This document shows positions 47,554 through 59,644 of a stretch of 64,000 bases of DNA, in pieces. Origin of the DNA: Unio delphinus (lineage: Eukaryota; Mollusca; Bivalvia; Unionida; Unionidae); NCBI GenBank assembly GCA_029339505.1, contig JAQISU010000123.1, forward strand, positions 6,623,501-6,687,500. Reading direction: 5' to 3'. The first letter of the stretch is position 1, and every line of letters starts with the position of its first letter. A program made the translations under genes and the position numbers. Below the pieces are notes generated by a model, which searched no databases, was not told where the DNA came from, and saw only the letters and a program-made list of their open reading frames with translations.

Positions 47554-47981
47554 CCACTCTGATAGCCCAGTGGATTAAAAGTCCGCCTCGGATGCGGGAT
47601 GTCGCTGGTTCGAACCCCCGGCCGAGTCATGATACCAAAGACTTATAAAAATGGTACATACAGCTGCATCGCTTGAGGCTCAGCATTAAGAGGTCAGTGT
47701 TAGGACTAGTCGACCTGGTATTCGCATAATGTGACTGGGTGGGACTAGACCAGCGAAAGTTGGTCTCTAAACCTTTTTATATTTTGACTTTGCGGCTAAA
47801 ACAAAATAAAAAAAAGGTTTAGAGACCAACTTTCGCTGGTCTAGGGTGGGACATGATGCTACGTGTCTGCGTCATGATGCCCCAGTGTTATACATCACTT
47901 TAAACTGCCACAACGCAGATATCGTAGCAATATGACTGAAAAATTGTTAAAGCTAAACATTCAAATCACACACACACACAC
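47554..47981 (+). mobile_element. SINE family 2, full copy interrupted by a hairpin MITE
   Basis: A tRNA-like head: A-box-like TAGCCCAGTGGA at 47562-47573 and B-box GGTTCGAACCC at about 47608-47618. The shared body (GTGACTGGGTGGGAC...) follows, then a CA repeat tail at 47968-47981. It is split at 47745 by the 98-bp element. Confidence 0.82.
47746..47843. mobile_element. 98-bp hairpin MITE with perfect 33-bp inverted repeats, 9-bp duplication
   Basis: Positions 47746-47778 are the exact reverse complement of 47811-47843 (start TAGACCAGCGAAAGTTGG). The flanks GGGTGGGAC at 47737-47745 and 47844-47852 are identical and derive from one SINE sequence. A 9-bp duplication suits Mutator-like elements; that is inference. 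Confidence 0.9.
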
Positions 47982-48321
47982 TTTATTGAAATACTACATT
48001 TATTTCCTCGACATCACTTCACTTGCTTAGTTATCCTTTGTAGGTTTATCCAATGTATATTTAGTGACCTAAATCTCACAGTCCACAGTACAAGTTGCTA
48101 AATAAAAAAAAATCTATGCAAATTTTAAATGAAACTATCACTACATCTGGTATGGCATCTTGGTAAGTTGATAGTAAATTGGGAGCAGATTCCGTTTTCT
48201 TGCACCCGTAACCCTCGCTTTTATAAGAAGTCTTACTTGTTAAACGTAAGCGCGCCGTCTTCGATGACCTGTTGTGCTTAAAATAAAAACACATTGCACC
48301 ACTGAGCGCAATATAGTCAGG
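47982..48321. other. Upstream flank of the RBR gene
   Basis: No coding or repeat signal. Somewhat higher CpG at 48240-48330 than in the surroundings. Confidence 0.4.
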
Positions 48322-48358
48322 TATAAATAGCGTTCCGGTTATGATAATTTCACTCAAG
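48322..48358 (+). promoter_or_regulatory. TATA box and start region of the RBR gene
   Basis: TATAAATA at 48322-48329 lies 67 bases before the first ATG. TCACTC at 48351-48356 is about 29 bases downstream of the box and could be the initiator. Confidence 0.6.
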
Positions 48359-48395
48359 TCCTTGTTACTAGATCAGAACTGAGGGAGAAACAAAC

Positions 48396-51300
48396 ATGGT
48401 TCTGAAAATTGGTAAACGAGGAGTCCATTCTGGTAACAGTCTAAAAGGACCAACATCGAGTTACTTGCGTCGATACAGGTACGTACTATTATTGACTTAA
48501 ATTCCTGTCTGTGTATCTTACTCTGTCGTCAAACCTACATGAACGTAGAACTTACAAATCAATAAATAATAATATTGTGTTATTATTATTACTGTTAGTA
48601 GTATAGTAGTCCTACAGTGTAAGACGAAGCACATTTATTTTTTGTTTTGGTGCCTGACGCAATAATAGTGTATATATTATTGATAAGAGTATTTCATTTT
48701 GTCAGACATTTCGCCGTACTTTATTGATAAAACGTCAGACTCCTGTGGTTAGTAGCGGGACGAATTAATGGGGGGGGGGGGGGTATGTTAAATGTCTTGG
48801 CTCCTCTCCTCGGTTGCAGTTGATAAATTTATACGTGTTTGAAAACACATAATAGGCGTGATGTTTAAACCATCTAATTTCCCAACCTGTTATGGCCATA
48901 TGAATTATATACCCATATAGGACAGGTTAAGAACCGATTTCAGGGTGTATTTATGGAGCTATAAGAGTATATTCCTATCTTACATGACCCGGGTCCGCCA
49001 AAGCCTTAATCCGACCCCGAGTAGTAGTAGTAGTAGTAGTAGTAGTAAAGGCTCTTTGTAGTGAGGGTAATTGCCTTTTTTAGAATGGGACATTAAAGTT
49101 ACAGACTTGCAGTTCTAGCTAATGGAAGTTAAATAGCCATATTGGTGTATATTCAAAAACAAGGTTGTTATCGCATAAACTGTATAAAGCATCTTATAAG
49201 TTTTGTAAGATAGCTAATACATTGTATAACTCATGAAATTGTTTATTATATAAGAATATATTGTCTATTTATAAGATGTATACTTATCACAAAGTTTACA
49301 GGTTATTTATTACATATGACTAACTATAAACTTTATCAGATATTTTTCAAAATTATTTAATGACATAAATATGTTGAAATATCAAAAGTAAAATTTATAA
49401 ATTGTATAAGATGTTTTGATATATTAATAATTGACTTGCACTCGAACAAGTTGCTGTAGTGTACCAATCTTCACTAGACTATGAAAATATCGTATATCAT
49501 CATCATACAATATTGGAACGATTTTATTATACTTGTATCAATACCTTGGCATTTAAAATAGGCTCCAGATCATTTAAAAGTATTGCAATAAGAATGGCGA
49601 TAAACACTCACCTTGCCTTAAATAAGTCTAACATAAACTTTCATATAAACTATAGATGTAAAGAAAAATTCTGCTACTCAATATCATGTATGGATTTACA
49701 TACTACTCAAAATGTTACGTCGTATGCCTTTTTTTTCCCCTCACCAAGTAAAATATCTTACTTCATAATCCAGTCTTTTCCAGATCTACTAGAGAAAAAA
49801 ATTATTAAGCAGAATTTATTAAATGTGTAAATGATCCATGAATAGTAATCATGAAATTGACAACTCGGCTCCTAAAGCAGCTTGACCCTTGGTGGACATA
49901 GCATTTATATATACATATGAATATAATCTGTTGCAAACTTGTTTCTTTCAAACTCAAAAAGGACACTCCTATATATTTCAGCATCATGATTCGAATCTGT
50001 TATAGGCAGTAATATAATGTATCTCGTACACCAAGATTGTGGTAAAATACCCGTAGCAACAATCACGGTTTCTAAGACTGATTGTTTAACAGCTTTACAT
50101 ATTTTTTTATTATTATTATTGATCGCATGGGTAAGCTCTGTAACTTACTTCGCCCTTCCCAATATTTCTACCATCTCGCGAGCTTTAAACATTTCATAAT
50201 ATTTGTTGAAAATGTTTATTTTTAATTTTTAGAATATTAATAATTTGTTTATCAATATAAAGTGAGTGTTTTTTTTTTCTTTTCGGAGGTAGTGGTTTTG
50301 CAATTTGCAGATTTCTACTTAGATCATAAGCTGATTCACATATGCATAGTTTCTAATAGACTAATTTCTTCTTTTGAACACGTCAAATATATTTTATACA
50401 GTCTTTCTTAATACATGTACTTGTGACTTTACCAACAGTGTTTTCAAAGTATTATGAACATATACTTTCTACTTAACTCTGTCATTAAGAGAGAACATCA
50501 GCTGCCTATAAATATTATTTTTCCCCCTTTATTTTCAGGAGAGAGGCTATGTTCACTCGCTCCAGTATCAGACGACCGAATGACTCCGCTGATTTTGATG
50601 AAGTTCTAGGTGACCTTGACATTGTAGAAAACGATGTTGCTTACTCGTTAAACAAGAAAGGGCGATGGTCACTACCTAGTTTATTAAAAGAATCTATCAG
50701 TCGAGGTGAATATGACGATTGCACTTTTGGTGTTCAGTTGGTTGAGTACCATAATATTAAAAGACGAAGTAATTGCATTGGATGGTACTCTACTGTTGGA
50801 CCAGTGAAGCAACTCAAGGAGAAGCGGGGAAGGCGCAAAAGGTCTGGATACGTCCTTGCTGCCAGCATTCTAAATGCACGACCGGCTGGATTTGGACGAA
50901 GAAGGAGAAAGAGCAGGCACAATCGCCATCAGCAAGTCGGGGGCGCGGAGGGGGATAATGAGGGTGAAAACCTCGACCAGCAAAAGCCGATCACGCTATA
51001 TAAAGTATTCTATCCTTCTCCCATTACTAGCTCTATCTGCCATAATGCCAAATACATCGGGCCTTATTCATTCACAACAGACGGACAGTCGAAACGAAGA
51101 AGGGCCCGCAGAGGAAGGAAGCGAGGGCTGTCAGATATAGTTAAAAACGAACTTGATATGATGGATGATTCTGAAGAAGACTTTAATGTATATGAAGAAG
51201 ACCTACATGATGACCCGAAAGAAGACAGTGGCCCTTTCAATCATGGGTCCACAGATCTCTTGCTCGACGATCTTTTGTCCCGCGCACTAAGAGCATCAGA

Positions 51301-53239
51301 TCGCTTTGATCAAAACTTTAAACGTGATGGTAACTTGAGGGTACAAGAAAGTGCTTGTCAAGGGAGCGCTGAAAAGATAAATATCGTTTACATTGAAAGA
51401 CAAAATATAAAGGACAACAAACCAAACTCCAAGAACGGGACTGCGAAAAAGAATTATAAGGCTAAAACCAAAGTGATCGATCCAACCATAACAGAGCCTG
51501 TTCACATCATTCTTTCAACTGAAGAAATTTCTAATTCAAGCCTGAGGGAAAAATTTGACGACAAGATCATATTTGGTGAGTGTATTCCTAGAAAGTTCAT
51601 CCTGGACATAACAGGAAATTTAAGACAAAGTTCAGTATTCAAAACTGGAAAGTTTTACATCCTAGCTTGCTTAGTATTCTCTCATGATGTTAACAACGAG
51701 ATAAACAATCAGCTCGAGCATGTTTACCGAGTTCATTTGAACATGAAAATGACCACATGTTTGAGGTCTCTGAAGATCGAGACTTTGTTTGATTATATGG
51801 AGTCAACGGTTGAAGAACTCGTACAGCGAACAGTGTTCTTTATGGAAACTCTCCCTGAGGAGGCTTTTATGCCTAGAACTTTCCCGATAGTTGGAAAAGC
51901 ACTGACCAGTTTTCAAAACCTTAAGGACTGTTCAAAATGGGAGTGTGGCAGCTATCTGCCTGATGATTGCCTTTTTTATAACAACATGTTCGGAATAAAT
52001 GAAGACTTCTCACCTGAAGTCGAAGGATACGTGTTAGTTGGACCCGATGCGGTTATGTGTTACATCTGCTACGAAGAGCTTGGCGGCAACGTCCGTTCTA
52101 CGGCCCTTCTAAAATGTGGGCACTGGTTCTGTGACTCCTGCTGGAGAGAGCACTTGCTGACGTCAATAAAAGAAGGCTCAAGGAAAATGGTATGTCCGGA
52201 ATATGAATGTCAAAAGGAGGTTGATGTCGGAACAATGATGTCATTAATGAATCTTGATGATCTTTTGAAATTTCAAAAGAGGTGCCATGACCACCATGTT
52301 GAAGAAGGCCGAGCTGCAAAGTGGTGTCCCAATGCGAGGTGTGGCAGAGTTCTACAGACTACCTTAAAGGGACCAGTAATCGTTCATTGTGAATGCGGCC
52401 TAGCCCTTTGCTTTGAGTGTTTGCAAGAGGCGCACTGGCCAGCCCCTTGCGAGAGGGCATCCACCTACAGAGACAAGCTGAGGAAGAGTGGAGACGAATC
52501 AATTATTCCAGTTGAGGTCATCAAAGAGGTTGAAGTTCGAGGAAAGAATTGTCCTTTCTGCAAAAGATTCTTTGAAAAAAATGGTGGATGTCCTCATATG
52601 ATGTGCCCATGTGGACAGGCTTTCTGTTGGGGGTGTCTCAAAAGCTGGGAAGGAAACTTGCACAATGGGGGAGATTGTTTTAAGTATGGCTACAGTAGCA
52701 CGGCCTACACAACTTTGATCAACATCCAGCCAGAAGACATCCTTATGCATCGAAAGCGTCATAAATGGTATAAACTGGCGCTGCACCAAAGAACACAGAG
52801 GCATCCTTTGAAAACAAAAATAATGAAATCAGCATTGCCTGGTTTGTCTCGAAAGTTAAAATACTACTTTATCAAGAAGTGCCCTGCTGGAGAATGCGAA
52901 AAGCTGAGGAATTATGTGGTTAAAGGGGTACGCATTGGCAGCGATTCCGAAAAAATTCCACATCTCCTGAAAAACTTGATAGACATGTACATGGAGGTGC
53001 ATCATCTGATTGAATACACTGCTGTGTTGTTGGAGTCAGAAGAACTTGTTAATTACCGTGCACCCGTCAACAGTATAATACTACGTATGGACGCCCTTAC
53101 AAACTTCATTTTCTCTCTCTTTGAAAATAATCCAGACGGGGATCCTAAGCAGATACTTATAAAGTCCCTAAACCTCCATGAACAATGCAGGAAGTGCATT
53201 GGTGCTCTCGCAAGGGCAGTTGTTTCCATAAAGTCATAA
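48396..53239 (+). CDS. RING-IBR-RING (RBR) E3 ubiquitin ligase, Ariadne-like, 927 residues
   Basis: Two coding exons: 48396-48478 (27 codons plus two bases, donor GTACGT) and 50539-53239 (acceptor TATTTTCAG), joined in frame. RBR ligases take ubiquitin from an E2 onto a RING2 cysteine and then onto the target. RING1 starts at Cys535 (CYICYEEL...CGHWFCDSC). The IBR is complete: CPNARC, CECGLALCFEC, HWPAPC. RING2 starts at Cys699 (CPFCKRFFEKNGGCPHMMC), with catalytic Cys712, then CGQAFCWGC. A C-terminal helical region (HHLIEYTAVLLESEEL) recalls the Ariadne domain. The first 500 residues match nothing I know; they hold basic clusters (KEKRGRRKR, GFGRRRRKSRH, KRRRARRGRKRG: possible nuclear signals) and an acidic stretch (DDSEEDFNVYEEDLHDD). 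All key residues are present and the frame is clean, so I take it as functional. One intron only, placed near the start, suggests descent from a retrocopy. Confidence 0.93.
48479..50538 (+). other. Intron of the RBR gene
   Basis: GTACGT...TTTTCAG. It holds a G-run at 48772-48783, an AGT microsatellite at 49021-49047 and AT-rich sequence. A 123-codon frame at 49459-49830 has no recognisable content. Confidence 0.85.
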
Positions 53240-54296
53240 TAGGGGCTAATAGTGTCATTGATATGCTCTTGTAATTTATTGACTTGCCATGCTACTCATC
53301 GTTGCAGAGTCAAGAAATAAAAACTATGCTAAATAATTAAATTTCTGCAAAAGTAAATGCTTGTCACTGATTTGTTCTCGTCAGAGTAGTATGCTAGCAT
53401 GTGACGCATCCCCCAGTTTTCATTTTCGAACGAAAACATCCCTTCCCCTCCCCCTTCCCAGCCGACTGTTGTTAAGAATTTTTTTTTTTTTAGAAGACCG
53501 GGATAACTGGTCCGCATATATTTATGAAAATAAGAACAACAATAACCAAAAACAATAAAACATTGTAATACGAGTCCTCCGACATTTATGAAAGCTTGAG
53601 AATTGTATGGAAATAAATGGCCAATGGCTTTCAAAATTACTAGGGTCTGCAAGGTTTGATCTAAAACCTAGACACGGCAAGTGGTGGTCTTTTGCCACTG
53701 TATGGACAAATTCTGGGTCACTTGCTTCTCAAATGTTTATGAACGACCCTAACACCAGGGTCGCCTTACGTACACCAAAAGAACTGAATAAATACCCAGC
53801 GCATACTTTTATTTTAAAATCAACTTTGCATCGAATACTAAATGTTTTTGGGTACAATGCCCACCATGCTTCATAACGTCTTTCCCTCAACTGATAATCG
53901 ATTACTTCGTTTGGTCAACGTTAATTGCTATAAAAAAAAGTGTTATTTATTAATGAAATATATGTTCTGTAATTTCATACAATTTATTTACTTTAGCCAC
54001 ATAAATATGTCCCGACAAAACCAGTTGTACACGTAGCTGCTATATTTTATAAGCGAAATCAAGGTCAAAGTTAAGTAGGGCAGATGTCTGTTAAGTATGG
54101 CCTTGTAAAGAGGTTAAAGTTATATGTGCAATATGTTATAACATTTGTAATATTTCGTACCGTGAACATATGATAAACTCAAACGTTTGCAAATGTATAT
54201 TTTACAGAATAAGAATATATGTGATTTGGCAGAACGCACTTGAATACGTTCAGGGTCGAACAAAGGCAACGTATTGTGACAATATTTTTAAGACTT

Positions 54297-54300
<4 letters not shown>
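53240..54300. other. 3' UTR and flank of the RBR gene
   Basis: Poly(A) signal AATAAA at 53316-53321, 77 bases after the stop. An 89-codon frame at 53607-53876 is not recognisable. Confidence 0.6.
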
Positions 54301-54352
<52 letters not shown>

Positions 54353-54704
54353 CCGAGCTGGAGGTAAAACTAACTGTAAACTTTAACAATCGGGTAGAAA
54401 TCAAAGTCACCTATACTGTGGATCAGCTACTGAATCGATCCACAAGATACTTGCTTTAAACAGCCGATACTCATAAGATGTCACTTGTTTTGCGGATTCC
54501 ATTAAGCGCATTTTGAAAAAAAGCTTATTCAGCGAATCAGCCATGCCATGATTATTTGAGGAGGGAGTTATGAAATCAATCGCAAACGTGCGATTTTACC
54601 GCTTACTAGCTTAGTAATGACTGTCATATATTTAACCCACTACCAGGCCCAATCCTAAGTCAAGGCGAACGAGGCATCCGCTTTTGGGCCTCGCGCTTTC
54701 GGGT
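54301..54704. other. TC microsatellite and featureless sequence
   Basis: TC run at 54301-54347. No gene or transposon is seen up to the TG/TA run. Confidence 0.6.
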
Positions 54705-54705
54705 A

Positions 54706-54780
<75 letters not shown>
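54705..54780. repeat. TG then TA microsatellite, left side of the LTR element
   Basis: Runs straight into the left LTR; a matching TA run (60473-60527) follows the right LTR. The element therefore landed in one microsatellite. Confidence 0.95.
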
Positions 54781-54782
<2 letters not shown>

Positions 54783-55604
54783 GGCTATTGGATTTAATTT
54801 ATTTATTTTTTTAAATGTTAAGTCCAAATTTGTTATTTTGCCTTTAAAATGAATTGATTGGGAGATTTTTTCTAGAATGTTCAGGCTGACTTAGATTCTC
54901 TAATTGTAAACAAGTTTTGACCTTGGCTTGTTTGACCTAAATCCTGACCTTGCTTTAGACATTGTCAACAAGCCTCTAAATCTATTGGTCAATTTCAAGG
55001 ACAACACTTTTATTGAGGTGGGAAGTGAATGATTTCCTTCTAGAACATTTCATTATTACGTGACTAGGTGAAGGTAAACACCTCCTCTGACCTTCTATCA
55101 ATTTCTAGAAAAGCGCGTGATCACTTGTTTACTAAAGAAGAACAGTTATATATAGCTGAATTTTGGAAGCTAACATTAGTAGATTTTGGGCTTATTGTAA
55201 GTTAATGGTTGTGTATTATCTGTTTGAGTTTAATTATTTTGGACTTTGTGTTAATTCGTTGAAAAAGAAGAATTATCTGGAAAAAGGACATATGTTTATG
55301 ATATTCATTTAGATGATTAAAAACAAGAATTGAAACACGTGACATTGTCAGCCATTTTGGATTACATCGTCAAGATTCGAACCTGAAACTATTAGAACAT
55401 TTATTTATTAGGACTTGCAATTCCATTAGTGGATTATTTTGTGAATTCTATATTTGATTAATGTTGGATTTGATTCTCTAAAACCGTAAGTTTATTTATT
55501 TTATGAAAATAATTGTACTTAATAAAATCATTGTTAAAGTTATACAAGCTTGTTAGTTTTCACTCTTTCTGTGTTGCTGCTTATTCGAGCCTAAGCACGT
55601 AACA
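54781..55604 (+). repeat. Left LTR
   Basis: Matches 59649-60472 over its full length. Transcription start and poly(A) sites cannot be placed with certainty; AATAAA occurs at 55521-55526. Confidence 0.92.
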
Positions 55605-55610
55605 TTAAAT

Positions 55611-55628
55611 TGGTGGCTATCGTCTCGG
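55611..55628 (+). other. Putative primer-binding site
   Basis: TGGTGGCTATCGTCTCGG starts six bases after the left LTR. TGG pairs with a tRNA CCA end. The tRNA was not identified. Confidence 0.45.
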
Positions 55629-55723
55629 GATTGAGATTTGAGATAAATTTGAATTTAAATTTGAATTTCCCCTAGGTTTTGAAAATTTTAAATCTTCAGT
55701 GAGACTGACACGCTTGTATCAAA

Positions 55724-57090
55724 ATGACATCTAAGGTAGAAATATTTATTTCTAATCCTACCCAGGAGCAATTAGATCTTTTCAAAAAAGATGAGTTGGT
55801 TCAACTTGCCAGAAAATACGATCTTTCTGAAGTGAAGGCTTCTTTAACGAAACAAGATATCAAAAAGATTTTGGTCCAGTATTTGGTAGAACAGGATGTT
55901 TTGGAACAAAGTGCTTTGATTCCAGTCAGTAAGTCTGCATCAGACTCTGACATAAAATTAAAGGAATTAGAATTAAAATTCCAGATGGAATTAGAGTTAA
56001 AGAAGCTGGAATTTCAGGAAAAGGAGAAAGAGAGACAGGAAAGAGAGAAAGAAAAGCAAAGTGAATTACAAAAAGAGCAGATGCGGATTGATAGAGAGAG
56101 AGAGAGGAGAAAGAGAGACAATTACAATCTGAATTAGAGTTTAAGAAACTGGAATTTCAGGAAAGGGATAAAGAAAGACAATTACAATTTGAAAAAGAGG
56201 AGAGAGAGAGACAGGAAAGGGAGAAAGAAAGACAATTACAATTTGAAAAAGAGGAGAGAGAGAGAGACAGGAAAGGGAGAAGGAAAAACAATTACAATAT
56301 GAAATTAGAATGAAAGAAATGGAGCTGGCAAGTGAGAATCATAATCATAATTCAAATCAAAATTTTGATTTAGCAAGGAATATTAGATTAGTGCCCCCTT
56401 TTAAAGAAAAAGAAGTAGATAAATATTTCATTCTTTTTGAAAAAGTTGCAGAAAATTTAAAGTGGCCAAGAGAGAACTGGACTCAGTTACTACAATGTGT
56501 AATTACTGGTAAGGCTAGTGAGATTTACACTTCACTCTCTGTTCAGCAAAGTGGTGATTATGACGTAGTTAAATAATGCATTTTAAGAGGTTATGAGTTG
56601 GTTCCTGAAGCTTATAGGCAAAAATTTAGAAATTACAGAAAAGAAGCTGGACAAACTCATGTCGAATTTGCTAGACAAAAAGAGCAGTTGTTTGATAGAT
56701 GGTGTTTAGCCAAGAAAGTCGAGCAAGATTATCAAAATCTCAAGCAAATTATATTAATTGAAGAGTTCAAAAACTGTGTTCATAGTGATGTTAAAACTTA
56801 TCTTGAGGAGCATAAGATTGAAACCTTGGAAAATGCTGCTGGAGCTGCTGACGAATATTCTTTGACACATAAAGTTCCTTTTGTTAACAAGACTTCTACT
56901 CAACAATTTTCTGGCAGAAAAGAATTTCCGCCTAATTCAAGCCCTTCTAAAACTCAAACTAACACAACTTTCAAAAATCAGACTTCGGAGAAGTTTGATT
57001 CTAGATCCTTGTCTCTTCCGACGTGTAACTTTTGCAAGAAAAAAGGACACGTTATTTCTGATTGCTACAAATTGAAAAATAGGCAACAGA
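55724..57090 (+). pseudogene. Gag remnant with SCAN-related capsid and zinc knuckle
   Basis: Gag packages element RNA in the cytoplasm. The frame opens at 55724 (MTSKVEIFISNPTQEQ), runs through a charged Lys/Glu coiled-coil-like stretch of near-repeats, and is lost at about 56100-56300 in an AG-rich tract. It resumes in another frame at 56310. A capsid-like helical region (KEKEVDKYFILFEKVAENLK, VEFARQKEQLFDRWC) resembles gmr1-type capsids, from which vertebrate SCAN domains are thought to derive. TAA at 56574-56576 interrupts it with no frame change. The CCHC knuckle CNFCKKKGHVISDC lies at 57024-57065. Confidence 0.82.
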
Positions 57091-57239
57091 ATCAAGATAG
57101 ACCAGTTCCAAATGCTCTTATTTACAAGAGGTCAAGGTCACAGTCATGTATTGAAAGCAATACATTTGTTGGGTCTAATAAATCCCAGTCTGATTTTGAT
57201 ATGGAGAATTATGAACCATTCATATCGAAGGGTTCTGTA

Positions 57240-58595
57240 TCACTTTTGGGTGATTCAGCCAATCCCACCCCTATTAAAATTTTAAGGGACACAGGAGCCT
57301 CTCAGAGTCTTTTATTATCAGGTACTTTGCCTTTATCTGAGAAGTCTTCTTCTAATGAAAGTGTTCTTATTCAGGGAGTAGAGTGCGGCGTTGTTAATGT
57401 TCCTCTCCATTGTGTAAATTTGTCATCAGACTTAGTGTCAGGACCTGTGACAATCGGAACAGTCTTGGTTTTACCTGTTGAGGGAATAGATTTATTGCTA
57501 GGCAACGACTTAGCTGGGGACAAGGTTGTGGTTAATCCACTTGTGACTGACAAGCCTAATTTGGATCAGAAAGTTGATCCAATTAAAAAAGAAATCCATG
57601 ATATATTTCAAGCTTGTACAGTTACTAGAGCTATGGTAAAGAAAGCTCTTGAGAATGAAGTTGAAAAAGCCAGTATTCCTTCAACTGACGCTTGTAAAGG
57701 TCAGGTGTTTGATGAGGTCACTTTTACTCTTGGTTTAGATCAATCAGAAAGTATTGATCATAGTGATCCTCTTTTAACAACTCATTCTCTTTATTCTAAT
57801 CAGGGTGATGATTTTGAGAGTGATGTTACAGAAGGCAGCATTCCTTCAACTGGCACTTGTATAGGTCAGGTTTTTGATGAGATCACGTTTACTCTTGGTT
57901 TAGATCAATCAGAAGGTATTGATCATAGTGATCATCTTTTAATAACTCATTCTCTTAATCAGGGTGATAAACGACAGTCACTTGTCGTTGAACAGGAAAA
58001 AGATCCTGAGATCTCCTGTTTGTTTCAAAGGGTCATAAATGAGACTGAAGTTCCTGTCTGTTATTTCATTAAAAATGGAATTCTTATGAGAAAATGGAGA
58101 CCTCCCGAGGTACCTGCTGGTGATGAATGGTCAGTGAACTATCAAATAGTAGTTCCAAAACCTTACAGACAGGAAATACTTAATCTGGCCCATGAAACTC
58201 CTTTGGCTGGTCATTTAGGGATTAATAAAATGTATCACAAGATCTTGACTCACTTCTATTGGCCAGAAATCAAAAGTGATGTCAAATACTGTAGATCTTG
58301 TCATACTTGTCAAATGGTAGGAAAAACCAATCAGAAGATACCTAAGGCTCATCTGCAACCTATTCCTACGTTTGATGAAACATTCAGTGGAATTATGGTA
58401 GATTGTGTAGATCCCTTACCTAAGACCAAGTCAAGTAAGCATTTAAAGTTAAAAATGAAACTATTGTTTGAAAGAACTGAAAGGGAGAGAACTTTTGAGT
58501 CTGATAATGGAGTTGTGTTACTCTTGTTCATTCTTCTTACTTTTCTTCAAATTAGATATTATGGCCCGTACAAAGTTAAGAAGAAAATGAATTAG
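57240..58595 (+). pseudogene. Protease and integrase remnant (pol, first half)
   Basis: The aspartic protease active site DTGAS starts at 57288 and the matching LLLGNDLAG lies near 57494-57520. A linker with two 55-residue direct repeats follows (57672-57836 and 57837-57985). The integrase zinc finger H-x3-H...C-x2-C is at 58209-58310 (GHLGINKMYHK; CRSCHTCQ). The core begins MVDCVDPLPKTKSS, carrying its first catalytic Asp, then breaks at about 58436, where most of the core has been deleted. The frame resumes near the C-terminal GPY segment (RYYGPYKVKKKMN, 58550-58590) and stops at 58595. Confidence 0.85.
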
Positions 58596-58879
58596 TTAAA
58601 GTATAGTATTAGTGCTCCTGGGATCTAAATTAATTATAGGAGTACCAGTATATTGAAAGAGATAGCCATGTTAAATATGTAATTAATTTAGTTGTGCCTG
58701 TCCCACTTAGCGAAGAAATATCGTCGGATTCTACTGACATTGGAGCGACAAATTGTTGGAATTCAAAAATTATGAAAAATCTAGACCAGAAACTTTCACA
58801 TTTGCAAGTGTAAGAAAGAAATGAACTGAAAGTTATTATTATTATATGAGCACTTACGTCCAGATATTCTTACCAGGAT

Positions 58880-59480
58880 AAACAAAATTTTCATGACGTT
58901 GAAATTGAAAATTTCAAACAGCATCCATGCAGGATGAATCCACTCAAACAGGAATATTTGAAAAAGGAAATTCAATATTTGCTGGAGAATGATTTTATCA
59001 AGCCCAGTAAAAGTGATTGGAGTTCACTATGCATATTTGTTCTAAACCAGATACAACTCTCCGTATGTGTACTGATTATAGGAAGGTGAACAGAGTGACA
59101 AAAACAGATTCATTCCCATTAACAAGAAGTGACTATTCTATTGATAAAATTGGGAATGCCAAGTACGTCACCAAATTCTGACCTTCTGAAAGGATTTTGG
59201 CAGATTCCACTACGGAAAGAGCAAAGGAAAACTCAATATTGCGACTCCAAAAGGACTCTACCAATATAAAGAAAGTCCATTTCAACGTCTCATAAAAATG
59301 TTCATCTCTGGTCTAGAGATTTGTGATGTCATCATTTACAACGACACCTGGAAAGAGCATCTAGCAACAATTCGATAATTCTTTAACAGACTCACTAATG
59401 TATGTTTGACAATTAATTTGTCTAAAAGTGAGTTCTGTTGTGATTGTGTGCCTTTCCTAGAACATTTTGTGGGACATGGA
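58880..59480 (+). pseudogene. Reverse transcriptase remnant (pol, second half)
   Basis: Discontinuous frames read KQEYLKKEIQYLLENDFIKP and TTLRMCTDYRKVNRVT, the fingers region of Gypsy-type RT, then DLLKGFWQIPL (palm) and DTWKEHLATIR...LTINLSKSEF, which normally follows the YxDD box. The YxDD box is degraded. Stops and shifts recur (for example at 59040, 59178 and 59378). No RNase H follows. It lies 3' of the integrase remnants on the same strand. Confidence 0.82.
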
Positions 59481-59635
59481 CAAAGTTAAAAATTTGAGGC
59501 TATTTCTTGATAATATAATTGTAGACACTTTTTCCCATGTATAATTTATTATATTGTGTAATTTATAACCTCAGATGTAAATTGGTTTGTGATAAAAAGA
59601 AAGTTTTATCATATAAACCTTTCTTTTTATTTTAT

Positions 59636-59644
59636 GGGGGAAGG
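59636..59644 (+). other. Polypurine tract
   Basis: GGGGGAAGG immediately before TGTTACGG of the right LTR, the plus-strand priming site. Confidence 0.85.

Noticed and set aside
47562..47620. A tRNA gene
   Set aside because: The A and B boxes belong to the head of a SINE with a shared body and tail; the same goes for 45609-45680.
49459..49830. 123-codon frame in the RBR intron
   Set aside because: No recognisable domain, AT-driven composition, and it sits inside a spliced intron.
53607..53876. 89-codon frame after the RBR gene
   Set aside because: No domain, no splice or promoter context; probably chance.
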